NCBI RefSeq assembly: GCF_013393945.1
Contig: NZ_CP040297.1
Location: 4,868,001 to 4,932,000 of the forward strand
DNA from: Nostoc sp. TCL26-01
GTDB taxonomy: Bacteria > Cyanobacteriota > Cyanobacteriia > Cyanobacteriales > Nostocaceae
DNA: 64,000 bases
Direction of reading: 5' to 3'
Part shown: positions 24,442 through 33,231 of the stretch, in pieces
Position numbering within the stretch: position 1 is the stretch's first letter
Layout of the letters: every line of letters starts with the position of its first letter
The notes under the pieces: model-generated
Database searches by the model: none
Told to the model about the DNA's origin: nothing
The model's input: only the letters and a program-made list of their open reading frames with translations
Program-made: the position numbers and the translations under genes

Positions 24442-26799
24442 ATGGAATTTTCAATCGCTACACTCCTTGCCAATTTCACCGATGATAAATTGGTAGCTCG
24501 TAAAGTTTTGGAAAAGAAACTTGGCTGCGAGGATGAAGACAGTTTACACAAACTTCATATTGTCTTAGAAGTTTTGGAGAAAATCGGGATTTTAGTCAAG
24601 GAACGCGGGAAGTATCGCCGCCTTACAGAAGAAGGTCTAATCGAAGCAAAACTGCGTTGTTCTAGCAAGGGCTTTTGCTTTGCCATCCAAGATGTAGAAG
24701 GGGCTGAGGATATTTATATCCGAGAAAGTCATCTCAGCAATGCTTGGAATGGCGATCGCGTTTTAGTCAGAGTTCTCAAGGAAGGTAGTCGTCGCCGTTC
24801 TCCGGAAGGCGAAGTCAAGCTGATTTTAGAACGTTCTAACCACACTTTATTAGCACGGATTAAGCAAGTAGAAGGCGGTTTTCGGGCTGTACCCTTGGAT
24901 GATCGATTGCTGTTTGAACTGAAAATTCAAGCCAATAAACTGAAATTAGAAGAAGCACTCGATCATTTAGCTCACGTCGAGGTGCTGCGCTATCCTTTAG
25001 CTCAGTATCCCCCTGTCGGTCGCGTAGTACAAATTCTCGGTAGTGATGCAGAAGCGGCGGCTGATATAGATTTAGTCACTTGTAAACATGATCTATCCCG
25101 TAATTTCTCGGAGACGGTACAAGAAGCCGCCGCTAGATTACCGAAAAGGCTACTCAAAGCAGACCTGAAAACCAAACTGGATTTACGTAATATACTTACT
25201 GTCATTATCACTGATATGAATAGTGACAATAAGTTAGTAGAAAATGCCATTAGTCTGGAAAAAACTGTCGCTGGGAATTGGCAGTTAGGTTTTCATATCT
25301 CTGATGTTTCTCACTTTGTCCAACCAGATGAACCCTTAGACAGAGAAGCAATTAAACGCGGTAGGTCTGTATATTTGGGTGACTTAGTTTTACCTATGTT
25401 TCCCGATACCGTAGCTGAACGCTGTTCCCTCGTTCCTGGAAGCGATCGCTTGGCACTATCCTTTTTAATTAGCATCTCGCCTGAAACAGGAGAAGTGTTG
25501 GAATGGGAAATCCAGCCCAGTGTCGTCAATGTCGATACAGCCTTAAGTAAACAGCAAGCTGAAGCAATTCTCCAGGGACAAGCTAGCAAAAAAGACTCAG
25601 CCCAAATAGTCCAATTACTGCAAAACCTGGCAACCATCGCCCAAGCAATTAAACAAGTCCGCCTCTCCCGTGGTAGCTTGCAATTAAATCTGCCATCGAA
25701 TCACAACCCCTACTATGATGAAGGGATCTTAGGGGCTGTCATCGTTAATGATTCACCAGTGCGATCGCTCCTGACTGAATTGGTGTTATTAGTAAATGAA
25801 TTAGTCGCCCACCATTTGAGTGCTTTAGGTGTCCCAGCTATTTGGCGCGTCCAAGGTACACCCGATGCGGAAGATGTGCAAGAAATGCTGAAACTGGCAA
25901 TTAATCTCGGTGTTGAACTGTCTCTAGAACCAGAAGTAGAGATTGAGCCTCTAGATTATCAGCAGTTAACCAGAGCCTTTGCTGAATCTCCCTCAGAGCA
26001 AGTCTTAACTTATCTGTTGCAAGATACACTTAAGCCTGCGGTATACAGTACAACAAAAGCATCCCACTTTGGTTTGGCGCTACAGCAATATGTACACTTC
26101 ACTGCACCCTTAAGACGCTACCCAGATTTACTGATGCAGAGAGTATACTATCAGCTATTGGAACATGGACGCGATCGCCGTAATACCAGAGTCAAAGAAC
26201 GAGTCAATCTGCGCCACTCCTCCAGCCACGCCGAAATTAACTGGAATGTTTTACCGCCAGAACTGCAACAGGAATTGCAAAGCGACTTGACTAGAGTGAT
26301 TATCCAAATCAACGACAGAGAAAAAGAAGTCCAAGAAGCAGAAGCCGATTTAGCCGGGTTGCAAAAAGCCCAACTGATGAAGCAACGCATTGGGCAAGTT
26401 TTCCAAGGGGTAATCACTGGTGTGCAATCTTATGGTTTCTTTGTAGAAATCGAAGTTTCCGCCGTCGAAGCCACAGCCAAGAGTCATGTTGGCGTACCTT
26501 TACGTGTAGAAGGGCTAGTACACGTCAGTTCCCTCAAAGACGACTGGTATGAATATCGCGCCAGACAGCAAGCACTCTTTGGCAGAAAAAATCGCGCTTC
26601 TTATAGATTAGGCGATCGCGTCTCCGTCCAAGTGAAAAGCGTTGATTACTATCGCCAGCAAATAGACTTAGTAACTGTTGGTAGCGATGGCTTAGTCAAA
26701 AATGTCGGCGTGGGCGCAGTTAACGATGATATTTCCCATATGTATATGCCCAATGACCTTGAGTCTGACGATTTAGACCATTATGCTGAGGAAGAATAA
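24442..26799 (+). CDS. RNase II/R (RNB) family protein with degenerate catalytic motif
   Basis: A 785-residue protein with the RNase R layout: an N-terminal helical domain, cold-shock domains, the RNB domain (about 240-590) and a C-terminal S1 domain with an insertion (about 650-750). Outer RNB motifs are good (HISDVSHFV, HFTAPLRRYPDL). However, the stretch that normally reads I-D-G-x-D-A-x-D-L-D-D-A is here TDMNSDNKLVENA (residues 257-269), so most of the metal-binding aspartates are missing. It may be an RNA-binding protein without exonuclease activity, similar to the cyanobacterial VacB/Zam lineage. UbiX starts 16 bp downstream. The family is certain; loss of activity is an inference. Confidence 0.9.
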   Translation: MEFSIATLLANFTDDKLVARKVLEKKLGCEDEDSLHKLHIVLEVLEKIGILVKERGKYRRLTEEGLIEAKLRCSSKGFCFAIQDVEGAEDIYIRESHLSNAWNGDRVLVRVLKEGSRRRSPEGEVKLILERSNHTLLARIKQVEGGFRAVPLDDRLLFELKIQANKLKLEEALDHLAHVEVLRYPLAQYPPVGRVVQILGSDAEAAADIDLVTCKHDLSRNFSETVQEAAARLPKRLLKADLKTKLDLRNILTVIITDMNSDNKLVENAISLEKTVAGNWQLGFHISDVSHFVQPDEPLDREAIKRGRSVYLGDLVLPMFPDTVAERCSLVPGSDRLALSFLISISPETGEVLEWEIQPSVVNVDTALSKQQAEAILQGQASKKDSAQIVQLLQNLATIAQAIKQVRLSRGSLQLNLPSNHNPYYDEGILGAVIVNDSPVRSLLTELVLLVNELVAHHLSALGVPAIWRVQGTPDAEDVQEMLKLAINLGVELSLEPEVEIEPLDYQQLTRAFAESPSEQVLTYLLQDTLKPAVYSTTKASHFGLALQQYVHFTAPLRRYPDLLMQRVYYQLLEHGRDRRNTRVKERVNLRHSSSHAEINWNVLPPELQQELQSDLTRVIIQINDREKEVQEAEADLAGLQKAQLMKQRIGQVFQGVITGVQSYGFFVEIEVSAVEATAKSHVGVPLRVEGLVHVSSLKDDWYEYRARQQALFGRKNRASYRLGDRVSVQVKSVDYYRQQIDLVTVGSDGLVKNVGVGAVNDDISHMYMPNDLESDDLDHYAEEE

Positions 26800-26815
26800 A
26801 TTTTGTTAATTTCCG

Positions 26816-27433
26816 GTGACAAATTATAACAAACCCCTAATTATCGGCGTATCAGGAGCATCTGGCCTAATTTACGCTGTTCGCGCCCTTAAATATCTGC
26901 TAGCAGCTGATTATGAAATTGAATTAGTAGCCTCTAAATCAACTTACATGGTTTGGCAAGCAGAACAGGAAACTCGAATGCCCTCCGAACCAAATCAACA
27001 AGAGCAATTCTGGCGAGAACAAGCCGGAGTTGCTTTAGCTGGTAAACTGCGTTGCCATCCTTGGAGTGACGTTGGCGCTAACATTGCTAGTGGTTCCTTT
27101 CGGACTTTAGGAATGATTGTCATTCCTTGTAGTATGAGTACAGTAGCAAAGCTAGCAGTTGGCTTGAGTTCCGACTTACTAGAACGCGCTGCCGATGTTC
27201 ATCTCAAAGAAGGACGTAAGCTAGTAATAGTCCCTAGAGAAACTCCTTTGAGCCTAATTCACCTACGAAACTTAACAACCTTAGCAGAAACCGGAGTTCG
27301 AGTTGTCCCAGCCATTCCCGCTTGGTATCACAACCCTCAAAGCATCGAGGACTTAGTTGATTTTGTCGTAGCCCGTGCCTTAGATCAACTCGACATCGAT
27401 TGCATCCCTATTCAAAGGTGGCAAGGAAGATGA
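26816..27433 (+). CDS. ubiX: Flavin prenyltransferase UbiX
   Basis: It transfers a dimethylallyl group to FMN to make prenylated FMN, the cofactor of UbiD-type decarboxylases such as those of plastoquinone synthesis. The flavin-binding GVSGASG is at residues 11-17, and PCSMSTVAKLAVGLSSDLL carries the conserved serine loop. VPRETPLSLIHLRN is the other signature. The start is GTG at 26816. It is 16 bp after the RNB gene and probably co-transcribed with it. No ubiD is in the window. Confidence 0.95.
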   Translation: MTNYNKPLIIGVSGASGLIYAVRALKYLLAADYEIELVASKSTYMVWQAEQETRMPSEPNQQEQFWREQAGVALAGKLRCHPWSDVGANIASGSFRTLGMIVIPCSMSTVAKLAVGLSSDLLERAADVHLKEGRKLVIVPRETPLSLIHLRNLTTLAETGVRVVPAIPAWYHNPQSIEDLVDFVVARALDQLDIDCIPIQRWQGR

Positions 27434-27435
27434 GA

Positions 27436-27673
27436 AGGGGAGTAGTGAGTGCTGAGTGCTGTTAGCGGTAGCGGAGCGTTCAGCCCGTGCTGAGTGAGAA
27501 GTGCAGGGGTGCAGGAGTGTGAACAGTGAACAGTGAACGTTTATTAACTGATAACTGATTTGGTAGGGGTGCAGGAGAGAAGAGGAAATGCTAATGACCA
27601 ATGACTATTGACTATTGACTATTGACTATTGACTATTGACTATTGACCAATGACCAATGACCAATGACTAATA
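27436..27673 (+). repeat. Long composite repeat array upstream of the LapA-like gene
   Basis: In order it contains GTGCTGA units, a nested 27-bp element (27461-27487), a GTGAACAGTGAAC/GATAACTG block (27519-27563), and many TTGACTA and TGACCAA units. The last in-repeat ATG (27664) opens a frame of seven codons whose stop overlaps the first codons of the next gene. Confidence 0.88.
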
Positions 27674-27677
27674 ATTT

Positions 27678-28373
27678 ATGCCTCTAATTCGCTTAATTCT
27701 ATTAGTAGCAGTAATGGGTGGACTAACACTGTTGTTAGTTCAAAATTGGTCACCTGTTATATCACTGGTGTTTTTAGGGATGCGGAGTCAACCATTGCCA
27801 TTAGCGTTGTGGATACTATTTAGTACGGCTGCTGGTGCTGGCACATCTTTACTAATTACCAGCTTGTTTAAATTATCAAATTATTTTGGGGGACAACCAC
27901 GCCCAGCCCCATTCAAATCAACTACAACTTCTAGACGTGCCACAACTACCCGCCAAACAGCATCTACACCCCCTCCATCTAGTCAATCACCAGTTCGTGA
28001 GCAAGATGAGTCTAATAGTGATGAGTTTGATGATTGGGAAACGAATACTGGTGCAAATGATGATTGGGATTTTGCACAAAAGCCACAAGAAGCGGCAAAT
28101 CCTAATTCTCCAGCCCAATCAGTTCGAGACTCTACTGTCTACGAACGTCAACAACAACCCAAAAGCAGTTCTCAATCTGGTTCCACCTATTCTTATAGCT
28201 ATCGTGAGCCAAAAAACACCGCCGCAGGTAAAACTGAATCTGTCTACGATGCTGATTACCGAGTAATCATCCCTCCTTATCAACCTCCAGCCAATGAAGT
28301 AGCTAACGATGAAGATGATTGGGGATTTGACGACGATGACGATGATTTTGAGGATGAACGCCCTCGTAAATAA
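27678..28373 (+). CDS. LapA-domain (DUF1049) membrane protein with acidic tail
   Basis: Two N-terminal transmembrane helices (about 4-24 and 41-62) form a lipopolysaccharide-assembly-protein-A-like domain, with LLVQNWSPV in the first. The rest is hydrophilic: Thr/Ser/Pro/Gln-rich, ending in a strongly acidic segment (EDDWGFDDDDDDFEDE). This layout is common in cyanobacteria and its function is not known. The tail is probably cytoplasmic and disordered. The start lies 4 bp after a repeat array; a strong terminator follows at 28435. Confidence 0.8.
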   Translation: MPLIRLILLVAVMGGLTLLLVQNWSPVISLVFLGMRSQPLPLALWILFSTAAGAGTSLLITSLFKLSNYFGGQPRPAPFKSTTTSRRATTTRQTASTPPPSSQSPVREQDESNSDEFDDWETNTGANDDWDFAQKPQEAANPNSPAQSVRDSTVYERQQQPKSSSQSGSTYSYSYREPKNTAAGKTESVYDADYRVIIPPYQPPANEVANDEDDWGFDDDDDDFEDERPRK

Positions 28374-28434
28374 TGCAAATCAGCCATCTATTTTGACCAA
28401 GGTTGGGACGGTCTACTACTTCTCTTAAGATACA

Positions 28435-28471
28435 AGGTTGGGTTGGGCTGTGCTTAACCCAACCTATTTTT
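28435..28471 (+). terminator. Terminator made from a GTTGGGTT repeat
   Basis: AGGTTGGGTT and AACCCAACCT form a perfect 10-bp stem with an 11-base loop, followed by ATTTTTC. It lies 60 bp after the LapA-like gene and before a convergent gene. Confidence 0.75.
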
Positions 28472-28482
28472 CTGGGCCCTAC

Positions 28483-28677
28483 TTATTTAATTCCACAGCG
28501 CTCACGAGACTCCTGCTTGACTCTACCGTTCATAGCAGCTTCTTGCAAACTCATGAAAGCATTTAAATCGTCTAAATCATAATGAGTGGTTAATAAACGC
28601 CGTAGCTGATTTTCTGCGTCAACCGTCAGATAACCAGTTGTTATAGCTTGTTGCACAACGTCACGAATTCGAGTCAT
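28483..28677 (-). CDS. 64-residue helical protein, ComFB-N-like module
   Basis: A small soluble helical protein. ATG at 28677 (MTRIRDVV) is preferred over an upstream in-frame start because GAGG precedes it at normal spacing and it begins the conserved part. The pattern VVQQAITTGYLTVDAENQL, then YDLDDLNAFMSLQEAA, then GRVKQES parallels the first 60 residues of the ComFB-like protein at 913-1470. The module therefore occurs both alone and fused. The function is unknown. Confidence 0.75.
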   Translation of the reverse strand: MTRIRDVVQQAITTGYLTVDAENQLRRLLTTHYDLDDLNAFMSLQEAAMNGRVKQESRERCGIK

Positions 28678-29145
28678 GGTTGATGCCTCATTACACACCA
28701 CAATTAATTAATCTGGGCTAACCAGGTAGAATATGCAGTCTTGCTTACGCTTCGATATGCCAATTGATCAAACAGCTTAATGGTTTTTTGAAAGTTGCAT
28801 TGTCTTTTTTTACACTTTTATCTGCAACAATTATTAGTTAAAGCTGACTGTCATTCAGTCTAATAACTTCATGCCTGTGCTTTAAGAAACACCGTATTCT
28901 AGCCAAATAAATCAGCTCCTTTAGAGATAGAAAGACACTAGTTTGTATTGACAGCATTTGTCTACATAAAGTTTCAAAGAAGCTTGATTAAATTTATATT
29001 AAGCCAAACATACCTAATCGATTACTCTGAAGTCACCTAACAACAGTTAGTAAATTTGTTATAAATTCACCTGCAATTTATTCTGACTTTATCAAAGAAT
29101 CGCTAACATATTGCCTAAGTTACATCCAATACATAGAAAACAGTA
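28678..29145. other. 468-bp divergent intergenic region
   Basis: AT-rich, without repeats of the STRR type and without an open frame worth calling. It must hold the promoters of the 64-residue gene and the STAND ATPase gene. Confidence 0.5.
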
Positions 29146-30750
29146 ATGGCAACTAATGATTCTCATCAGATAGAGGAATTTATCGAGGCCATAAACAACT
29201 GGGAGTTAGAAAAGTTATACATAGATTTAGCATCAACTAAGGGAAAAGCTCTCACACCAGTAGAAAAGAAATTTCTCAGAGGCTTACTATGTGGCTGTAG
29301 TCCAGCAGAGATTGCTAGTATCGTTTATCAAAGCCGTAGTAGCAGCACTGTGAGAGTTTACCTATCTAATGGTTTATACAAATACATTGAAGAAATGCTG
29401 AGTATTCAAGCAGGGTATTCAGTCAAAGTCAAAAATTGGAGTCGTGTTACTTATTTGCTCGAAAAAGCTGGCTACAAAAAGGATAGGTTACTACCACAAC
29501 TAATTAATAGTCATCAACAAATACACCAAGAAACAGGAACTGAGTTAGTAAAAATTCAACTTACTTCTACCCAAGACTGGGGTGAAGCAATTGATGTAAG
29601 TATGTTCTACGGACGAGCAGCAGAACTAACAAAAGTTCAACAATGGATTATTCAGGAACACTGTCGGCTAATTGCACTTTTGGGTATGAGTGGCACTGGA
29701 AAAACAGCGTTTTCCATCAAACTAGCTCAAGAGGTTCAAGAACATTTTGATTATATTATCTGGCGATCGCTACTTCTCGCACCTACCCCAGAGGGGATAT
29801 TAGATCAAATAATCGCCTTTTTATCCCCTCATATTGAATCAAAAGTGACTGAGACTGTAGAAACTAAAATTTCTCGCCTCATAGATTGTTTACGTTCTGC
29901 ACGTTGCTTAATCATCTTGGATCATCTTGACTCTATTCTCGCTAATGACCATCAACACACACAAGCAACTACTGTAGGTATAAAAAATATCCCAAATCCT
30001 AATATTTTATCTCAAATCAAATACAATTCCAGTTATGAGATTTATCAAGAATTAATTAGAAGGGTAGGAGAATCTCAACATCAAAGCTGTTTAATCTTTA
30101 CTAGCCGAGAAAAAACTCCGGAAATTACCCTTTTAGAAGGAGATAGATTACCTGTTCGTTCTTTACAATTAACTGGTTTAACAAGACAAGACAGCAGATT
30201 AATTCTGCAAGACAAAGGATTGAGTCAAATTGCGGAAACAGAATTGCAAGTATTATTTAACTGGTATGGAGGTAATCCATTATTTTTAAAATTAGTAGCT
30301 AATACTATTCAAGAATTATTTTCTGGGCAAATTGCTGAATTTATCGCCCAAGGTACGGTGATTTTTGGAGATATTAGAAACATTCTCAATCAGCAATTTC
30401 ATCGCTTATCCCATCTAGAAAAACAGATCATCTATTGGATTACTAGCAATCAAAACTCTGTTGGGGTTAATCAGTTGCCAGCAAGTATTATACCAGGATT
30501 GTCACCTCGAATTTCCCAAAGACTAATCTTAGAAGCCATAGAGTTACTACAAAAACGTTCTTTAATCACAAAGCAATCGTCAGGCTTTAAGCCAAATCCA
30601 GCCCTACAGGAATACATAATAGACTGCTTGATAGAGGAAAATTGGCTATTAAGTGCCGAGCAAAAAGGTAATCTATTAATGAGTCAGACAATTGTCAGTG
30701 CAAATTTAAACAACCACACCAGAGAACATCATGAGAAATTGGAGATTTGA
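29146..30750 (+). CDS. STAND-class NB-ARC ATPase without a sensor domain
   Basis: A 534-residue signalling ATPase. An N-terminal helical/winged-helix domain of the vMAP type (about 1-105) precedes an NB-ARC domain. The Walker A is GMSGTGKT starting at Gly180, and Walker B is CLIILDHLDS near residue 270. A GNPLFLKLVA motif and a winged-helix segment close the protein. The WD40 or TPR repeats that normally follow such domains in cyanobacteria are absent; the frame stops cleanly. The shikimate kinase start is 6 bp downstream, so the two are likely one transcript. The role is unknown; such proteins act as ligand-triggered switches. Confidence 0.82.
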   Translation: MATNDSHQIEEFIEAINNWELEKLYIDLASTKGKALTPVEKKFLRGLLCGCSPAEIASIVYQSRSSSTVRVYLSNGLYKYIEEMLSIQAGYSVKVKNWSRVTYLLEKAGYKKDRLLPQLINSHQQIHQETGTELVKIQLTSTQDWGEAIDVSMFYGRAAELTKVQQWIIQEHCRLIALLGMSGTGKTAFSIKLAQEVQEHFDYIIWRSLLLAPTPEGILDQIIAFLSPHIESKVTETVETKISRLIDCLRSARCLIILDHLDSILANDHQHTQATTVGIKNIPNPNILSQIKYNSSYEIYQELIRRVGESQHQSCLIFTSREKTPEITLLEGDRLPVRSLQLTGLTRQDSRLILQDKGLSQIAETELQVLFNWYGGNPLFLKLVANTIQELFSGQIAEFIAQGTVIFGDIRNILNQQFHRLSHLEKQIIYWITSNQNSVGVNQLPASIIPGLSPRISQRLILEAIELLQKRSLITKQSSGFKPNPALQEYIIDCLIEENWLLSAEQKGNLLMSQTIVSANLNNHTREHHEKLEI

Positions 30751-30756
30751 AAGAGC

Positions 30757-31287
30757 GTGAGTAGTTTATTAAAGGGAGTCAACGTATACCTAATTGGCAT
30801 GATGGGGACTGGTAAAACTACAGTCGGCAACTTACTAGCCCAACAATTAGCCTATAGATTTGTAGACACTGATGAGATTATTTGTCAAGCCAGCAAAAAA
30901 TCTATTAATCAGATATTTGCCGAAGCCGGAGAAGAAGCATTTCGCCAATTAGAAAGTGATGTCTTAGCCCAAATTTGTGCTTATACTCAACTAGCGATCG
31001 CTACTGGTGGAGGCATTATCTTACGACAAGAAAACTGGGGTTATCTACATCACGGTTTAGTTGTCTGGCTAGATGCACCAGTAGATTTACTCTACGCCCG
31101 CCTAGCAGAAGATACCACAAGACCGCTACTACAAGAACCCGATCCCCAAGGCAAATTGCGATCGCTCTTCGCCCAAAGAACACCACTCTATTCTCAAGCC
31201 GATTTACGCATCACTGTAAATGAAGGTGAAACACCAGAACAAATCGCCAATAAAGTCATGGCAGCAATACCCAGTGTTTTGAAGTAA
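30757..31287 (+). CDS. aroK: Shikimate kinase
   Basis: It phosphorylates shikimate in the pathway to chorismate and aromatic amino acids. Walker A is GMMGTGKTT starting at residue 14, the shikimate-binding DTDE lies near residue 37, and ATGGGI is the glycine loop. The lid motif RPLL and QRTPLY follow. Start GTG at 30757 has GGAG 12 bases upstream, inside the end of the ATPase gene. The 176-residue length is normal. No other aromatic-pathway gene is adjacent. Confidence 0.95.
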   Translation: MSSLLKGVNVYLIGMMGTGKTTVGNLLAQQLAYRFVDTDEIICQASKKSINQIFAEAGEEAFRQLESDVLAQICAYTQLAIATGGGIILRQENWGYLHHGLVVWLDAPVDLLYARLAEDTTRPLLQEPDPQGKLRSLFAQRTPLYSQADLRITVNEGETPEQIANKVMAAIPSVLK

Positions 31288-31294
31288 GAATTAG

Positions 31295-31431
31295 GGGTGT
31301 AGGGGTATGGAGGTGTAAGGGTTTAGGGGTTTAGGGGTGTAGAGGTATGAGAAAAAAGAGAAAATAACTAATGACTATTGACTATTGACCAATGACTATT
31401 GACTATTGACCAATGACTAATGACTAATGAC
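31295..31431 (+). repeat. Repeat array between aroK and argB
   Basis: GGGGTGTAGGGGT-type units are followed by TTGACTA/TGACCAA heptamers ending in TGACTAATGACTT. The array ends about 80 bp before argB. Confidence 0.85.
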
Positions 31432-31512
31432 TTATATCACAAGAGATTGTGACTAATGGCAAAGTCTTTTACACTTACTGCATAAGTATTTAAGTCTCAA
31501 CAGCTGTTAGTG

Positions 31513-32403
31513 ATGGTCAACGATACTGAGTACATTAGGCAAGCCGAAGCTACACGAGTACGTGTCCTAAGTGAAGCACTACCTTATATTCAACAATTTG
31601 CCGGGCGCACCGTTGTTGTTAAATATGGTGGTGCAGCAATGAAAGATAGCACCCTCAAGGATCAGGTGATCCGCGATATTGTGTTTTTGTCTTGCGTCGG
31701 GTTGCGACCAATTTTAGTTCATGGTGGCGGCCCAGAAATTAATAGTTGGTTAGATAAGCTGGGCATTGAGGCACAATTTAAGAATGGTCTACGAGTTACC
31801 GATGCCCCCACAATGGATGTGGTAGAAATGGTGCTAGTTGGTCGAGTTAATAAAGAAATTGTTGCCCTAATTAATCAAGCTGGTGGTTTGGCAGTGGGGC
31901 TTTGTGGTAAAGATGGTAACTTGATTACTGCTCGTCCTCAAGGTCAAGAGGATATTGGTTTTGTCGGGGAAGTCAGTAATGTCAATATCAAAATTTTGGA
32001 CACTCTAGCCAGTAACGGCTACATCCCTGTGGTTTCTAGTGTGGCAGCTGATGAATCGGGACAAGCTTACAACATCAATGCTGATACTGTAGCTGGTGAA
32101 ATAGCAGCTGCGCTGGGAGCAGAAAAATTGATTTTATTGACTGACACCAGAGGTATTTTAAAAGATTATAAAGACCCCTCAACCTTAATTCCTAAAGTAG
32201 ATATTCGTGAAGCCCGTGAGTTGATTAATAGTGGTGTAGTTAGTGGTGGCATGATCCCCAAAGTGAATTGCTGTGTGCGATCGCTTGCTCAAGGAGTCCG
32301 TGCAGCACACATCATCGATGGCCGTTTGCCTCACGCCCTATTGTTAGAAATCTTTACTGACGTGGGGATCGGTACAATGATCCTCGGTTCTCAGTATAGT
32401 TAA
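31513..32403 (+). CDS. argB: Acetylglutamate kinase
   Basis: It phosphorylates N-acetylglutamate, the second and committed step of arginine synthesis. Signatures are VVKYGGAAM, LVHGGGPEIN and VSGGMIPKV. In cyanobacteria this enzyme is feedback-inhibited by arginine and relieved by PII (GlnB); the N-terminal helix (EYIRQAEATRVRVLSEALPYI) typical of the arginine-sensitive hexameric form is present. ATG at 31513 is preferred over GTG at 31510, one codon earlier. It is separate from the other arg genes. Confidence 0.96.
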   Translation: MVNDTEYIRQAEATRVRVLSEALPYIQQFAGRTVVVKYGGAAMKDSTLKDQVIRDIVFLSCVGLRPILVHGGGPEINSWLDKLGIEAQFKNGLRVTDAPTMDVVEMVLVGRVNKEIVALINQAGGLAVGLCGKDGNLITARPQGQEDIGFVGEVSNVNIKILDTLASNGYIPVVSSVAADESGQAYNINADTVAGEIAAALGAEKLILLTDTRGILKDYKDPSTLIPKVDIREARELINSGVVSGGMIPKVNCCVRSLAQGVRAAHIIDGRLPHALLLEIFTDVGIGTMILGSQYS

Positions 32404-32407
32404 TCTG

Positions 32408-32580
32408 TAAGGGAGTAGTGAGTAGTGAGTGCTGTTAGCGGAAGCGGGGCGTTCAGCCCGTGCTGAGTAGAGGAGTGAGGGAGTGAGGGAGCGAGGGAGT
32501 GAGGGAGTGAGAGAGTGCTGACCAATGACCAATGACCAATGACTATTGACTATTGACCAATGACCAATGACCAATGACTA
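32408..32580 (+). repeat. Composite array forming the start of the TPR gene
   Basis: GAGTAGT units, a nested 27-bp element (32434-32460), GAGGGAGT units and TGACCAA/TGACTAT units in turn. ATGs at 32525, 32532, 32539, 32560 and 32567 each open frames of four or five codons; the ATG at 32574 opens the real gene. Confidence 0.85.
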
Positions 32581-33110
32581 AGGTGAATACAGAAAGTTTA
32601 GAACTAGCTAAAACTAGATACCAAGCGGGTAAAATTGCCTTTGAAAGTGGGCAATATCGAGAAGCTGTAGAAAATCTGGAAACAGCCAGTGGATTATTAG
32701 CACGAAACACTCGTTTGGGAGGTGAAGTAGAAATTTGGTTAGTCACGGCTTATGAAGCCGCCGGACGTACAGAAGATGCGATCGCTCTTTGTCAGCAACT
32801 CCGTCATCATCCCCATGCAGAAACAAGTCAACAAGCCCGGCGATTACTTTACATCTTGCAAGCACCAAGGCTCAAAAGACCTAGTAATTGGATGACACAA
32901 ATTCCCGATTTGGCAGCATTGTCTGATAATGAAGCCAAAACTCGCATCACAGCTAAACCACGCCAATCATCTGAACGGAAAAAGCCGACTGAAGTCGAAT
33001 TTGTTGATCTCACTCAGGTCAATACCAAAGATAATCGTTTTATCTGGGTAGCACTCATTGCCGTTGGGATCACTATTTCGTATTTGATCTGGCTCGGTGT
33101 TAGAGGCTAG
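32574..33110 (+). CDS. TPR-like protein with C-terminal membrane anchor
   Basis: Residues about 8-105 contain two to three TPR-type helical pairs (KTRYQAGKIAFESGQYREA, then EVEIWLVTAYEAAGRTEDA). A charged linker follows, and the last 20 residues form a transmembrane helix (IWVALIAVGITISYLIWLG). It would be tail-anchored with the TPR domain in the cytoplasm. The start ATG at 32574 is within the repeat array; GTG at 32583 is an alternative that would avoid the repeat. The DUF3153 lipoprotein is the next gene on the same strand. The function is unknown. Confidence 0.8.
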   Translation: MTKVNTESLELAKTRYQAGKIAFESGQYREAVENLETASGLLARNTRLGGEVEIWLVTAYEAAGRTEDAIALCQQLRHHPHAETSQQARRLLYILQAPRLKRPSNWMTQIPDLAALSDNEAKTRITAKPRQSSERKKPTEVEFVDLTQVNTKDNRFIWVALIAVGITISYLIWLGVRG

Positions 33111-33231
33111 AAGCGAGAATTTTTTACTCAGCACTCCCTCATTCCCAGTTACTGAACGCAGTTGAAGTACACTCACTCAGCACTCTCTCACTCTCTTTGA
33201 CAAACTCAAAATTTGCAGAGGACATATATTA

